Below, piece after piece: positions 63,181 to 64,000 of a DNA stretch of 64,000 nucleotides. The first letter of the stretch is position 1; each line of letters starts with the position of its first letter. The notes beneath the pieces are model-generated. The model had not been told where the DNA came from and did no database searches. It worked only from the letters and a program-made list of their open reading frames with translations. The stretch spans positions 340,739,650 to 340,803,649 of the forward strand of contig NC_064619.1 of NCBI RefSeq assembly GCF_023898315.1, given 5' to 3'. The DNA is from Schistocerca nitens (Eukaryota; Arthropoda; Insecta; Orthoptera; Acrididae). The translations under genes and the position numbers were made by a program.

Positions 63181-64000
63181 ATCTGACGTGTTATTATTAT
63201 CATCACGAGGATGTTGTGGCATTTCTACAATTTGAACAGTTCTATTACTTCTTCCACACGTGTTACGCTCCGGATGATACCTACTATCGGGTTCATTCAT
63301 TAGAATATGTTCTTGCGGATGATTTTGCTGTTGGTAAGATCGACTGTTATTATATGTACGTTGATAATTGTGCTCGTCATTTTTACGTCTGTCGTGATAG
63401 TCATTCCTATACGGTGCATTGCGATAGGAATTGAAATACTGTCTTCTCTGCACGTAGTTATTTCCTTGCTGTTGTGCGTCACTATTTGTTGGATCTGGGA
63501 CTATACGTGCACGCGGCGAAACATTGTAGTTGGGTTGACCTTGTGCATTACATTGTTGGTTATGTATTCCAACCGGCTGACTTTCATGCTGTTGTGGTGG
63601 AAAACGTCTATTGTTACTAAAAGGTGGTTCCTGTTGCTGAAAGTTTTGATGATGTTGATAATGAGAATTTTGTCTGCTGTTAAAGTTCTGGTAGTTGTCG
63701 TTCCTAAAGCGTCTGTTATTTTTCCTATTGAAATTACGTCCCTGATCATAATTACTGTAAGTTTGTTGACCTTGGTTATTATACGAAAAGTTTTTATTTA
63801 CAAAAGAATAATCAGATTGTTGTACTTCTAAGAGCTGTAACAGATCTCTGAATGCTGAAATATTTTCCTTTTGCTGACCCGTTAGAAGTGAAACTCTTAA
63901 TGACCGTGGTAACTTAGAAATGCATAATTGTATAAGTGCAGATTCACTATAAGGCTCGCTTAAATACTGGTTCTGTTGCACCATGTGCTCAAAAAATTGC
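63172..64000 (-). CDS. Gag of element 3, C-terminal part (runs off the window)
   Basis: The frame is open to the right edge. It begins in the capsid end (ALIQLCISKLPRSLRVSLL) and then becomes rich in Asn, Gln, Arg and Tyr for about 170 residues (NFNRKNNRRFRNDNYQNFN). No CCHC zinc knuckle is present; basic Arg/Asn clusters probably take over RNA binding. It ends ...TSDRI at a TGA (63174-63172) that is in frame with Pol. The tail composition is shared with the Gags at 2378 and 17320. No damage is visible. Confidence 0.88.
   Translation of the reverse strand, partial: QFFEHMVQQNQYLSEPYSESALIQLCISKLPRSLRVSLLTGQQKENISAFRDLLQLLEVQQSDYSFVNKNFSYNNQGQQTYSNYDQGRNFNRKNNRRFRNDNYQNFNSRQNSHYQHHQNFQQQEPPFSNNRRFPPQQHESQPVGIHNQQCNAQGQPNYNVSPRARIVPDPTNSDAQQQGNNYVQRRQYFNSYRNAPYRNDYHDRRKNDEHNYQRTYNNSRSYQQQNHPQEHILMNEPDSRYHPERNTCGRSNRTVQIVEMPQHPRDDNNNTSDRI

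Larger units (their letters stand above)
54663..64000 (-). mobile_element. Gypsy-type LTR retrotransposon (element 3), 3' part with open Pol
   Basis: Minus-strand order is Gag C-terminus (from beyond 64000 to 63172), Pol (63171-59791), a 4.4-kb non-coding 3' region with tandem repeats, a candidate polypurine tract and the 3' LTR. The long uninterrupted frame shows it is much younger than the elements at 1086 and 15850. No envelope-like frame is found. The 5' LTR lies outside the window. Confidence 0.93.

Noticed and set aside
63307-63831. 174-codon plus-strand frame rich in Ile, Leu and Val
   Set aside because: Antisense shadow of the Asn/Gln-rich Gag tail.

Overview
The window looks like intergenic and intronic DNA from a large, repeat-packed insect genome, most likely a locust or grasshopper (Schistocerca-like Orthoptera). 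That assignment is an inference. It rests on tRNA-headed SINEs sharing a GGGCATGGATGTGTGTGATG-type body, LINE 3' ends with GTAGAT tails, a 5S rRNA-derived SINE, and a split host gene with GT-AG introns. Nothing bacterial, no CRISPR array and no operon is visible.

The only host gene I can identify is an adenylate kinase 1-type nucleoside monophosphate kinase on the minus strand. Its penultimate exon is at 48486-48671 and its terminal exon at 38846-38923, separated by a 9.56-kb intron filled with mobile elements. Earlier exons were not found up to 64000. Two further exon-like stretches (25803-26083 minus, 24354-24437 plus) are only candidates.

Layout. 1-5060: remains of a minus-strand Gypsy-type LTR retrotransposon (Gag to protease). 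5060-10140: old repeats, a Tc1 relic, LINE 3' ends and a MULE-like fragment. 10930-12900: a Tc1-like element (11254-12660) inside a purine-rich tract. 13793-15624: a 5S SINE, a Tc1 relic and a fold-back tRNA element. 15850-23630: a second, plus-strand Gypsy-type element, decayed and split by a 2.2-kb DDE transposon (18780-20983). 26214-27568: a complete Tc1/mariner-superfamily element with an intact 350-codon transposase. 29124-30225: a Tc1 relic. 30808-35565: a GTF2IRD2-like hAT element carrying younger insertions. 36000-38300: low-complexity and AT-rich DNA. 38846-48671: the adenylate kinase exons and intron, with Tc1 relics, SINEs, a mariner relic and a Penelope-like element with a GIY-YIG domain. 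48841-52732: two further mariner-group elements, a large palindrome and an Ala-tRNA SINE. 53005-54662: a minus-strand LINE. 54663-64000: the 3' part of a young-looking minus-strand Gypsy-type element with its LTR, a 4.4-kb repeat-rich 3' non-coding region, an uninterrupted Pol and the C-terminal part of Gag.

The most interesting observation is in this last element. Gag and Pol lie in the same reading frame, separated by one TGA in a TGA-CTA-G context. That suggests Pol is made by stop-codon readthrough rather than frameshifting. The three Gypsy-type elements also share Gag proteins with Asn/Gln/Arg-rich tails in place of a CCHC zinc knuckle.
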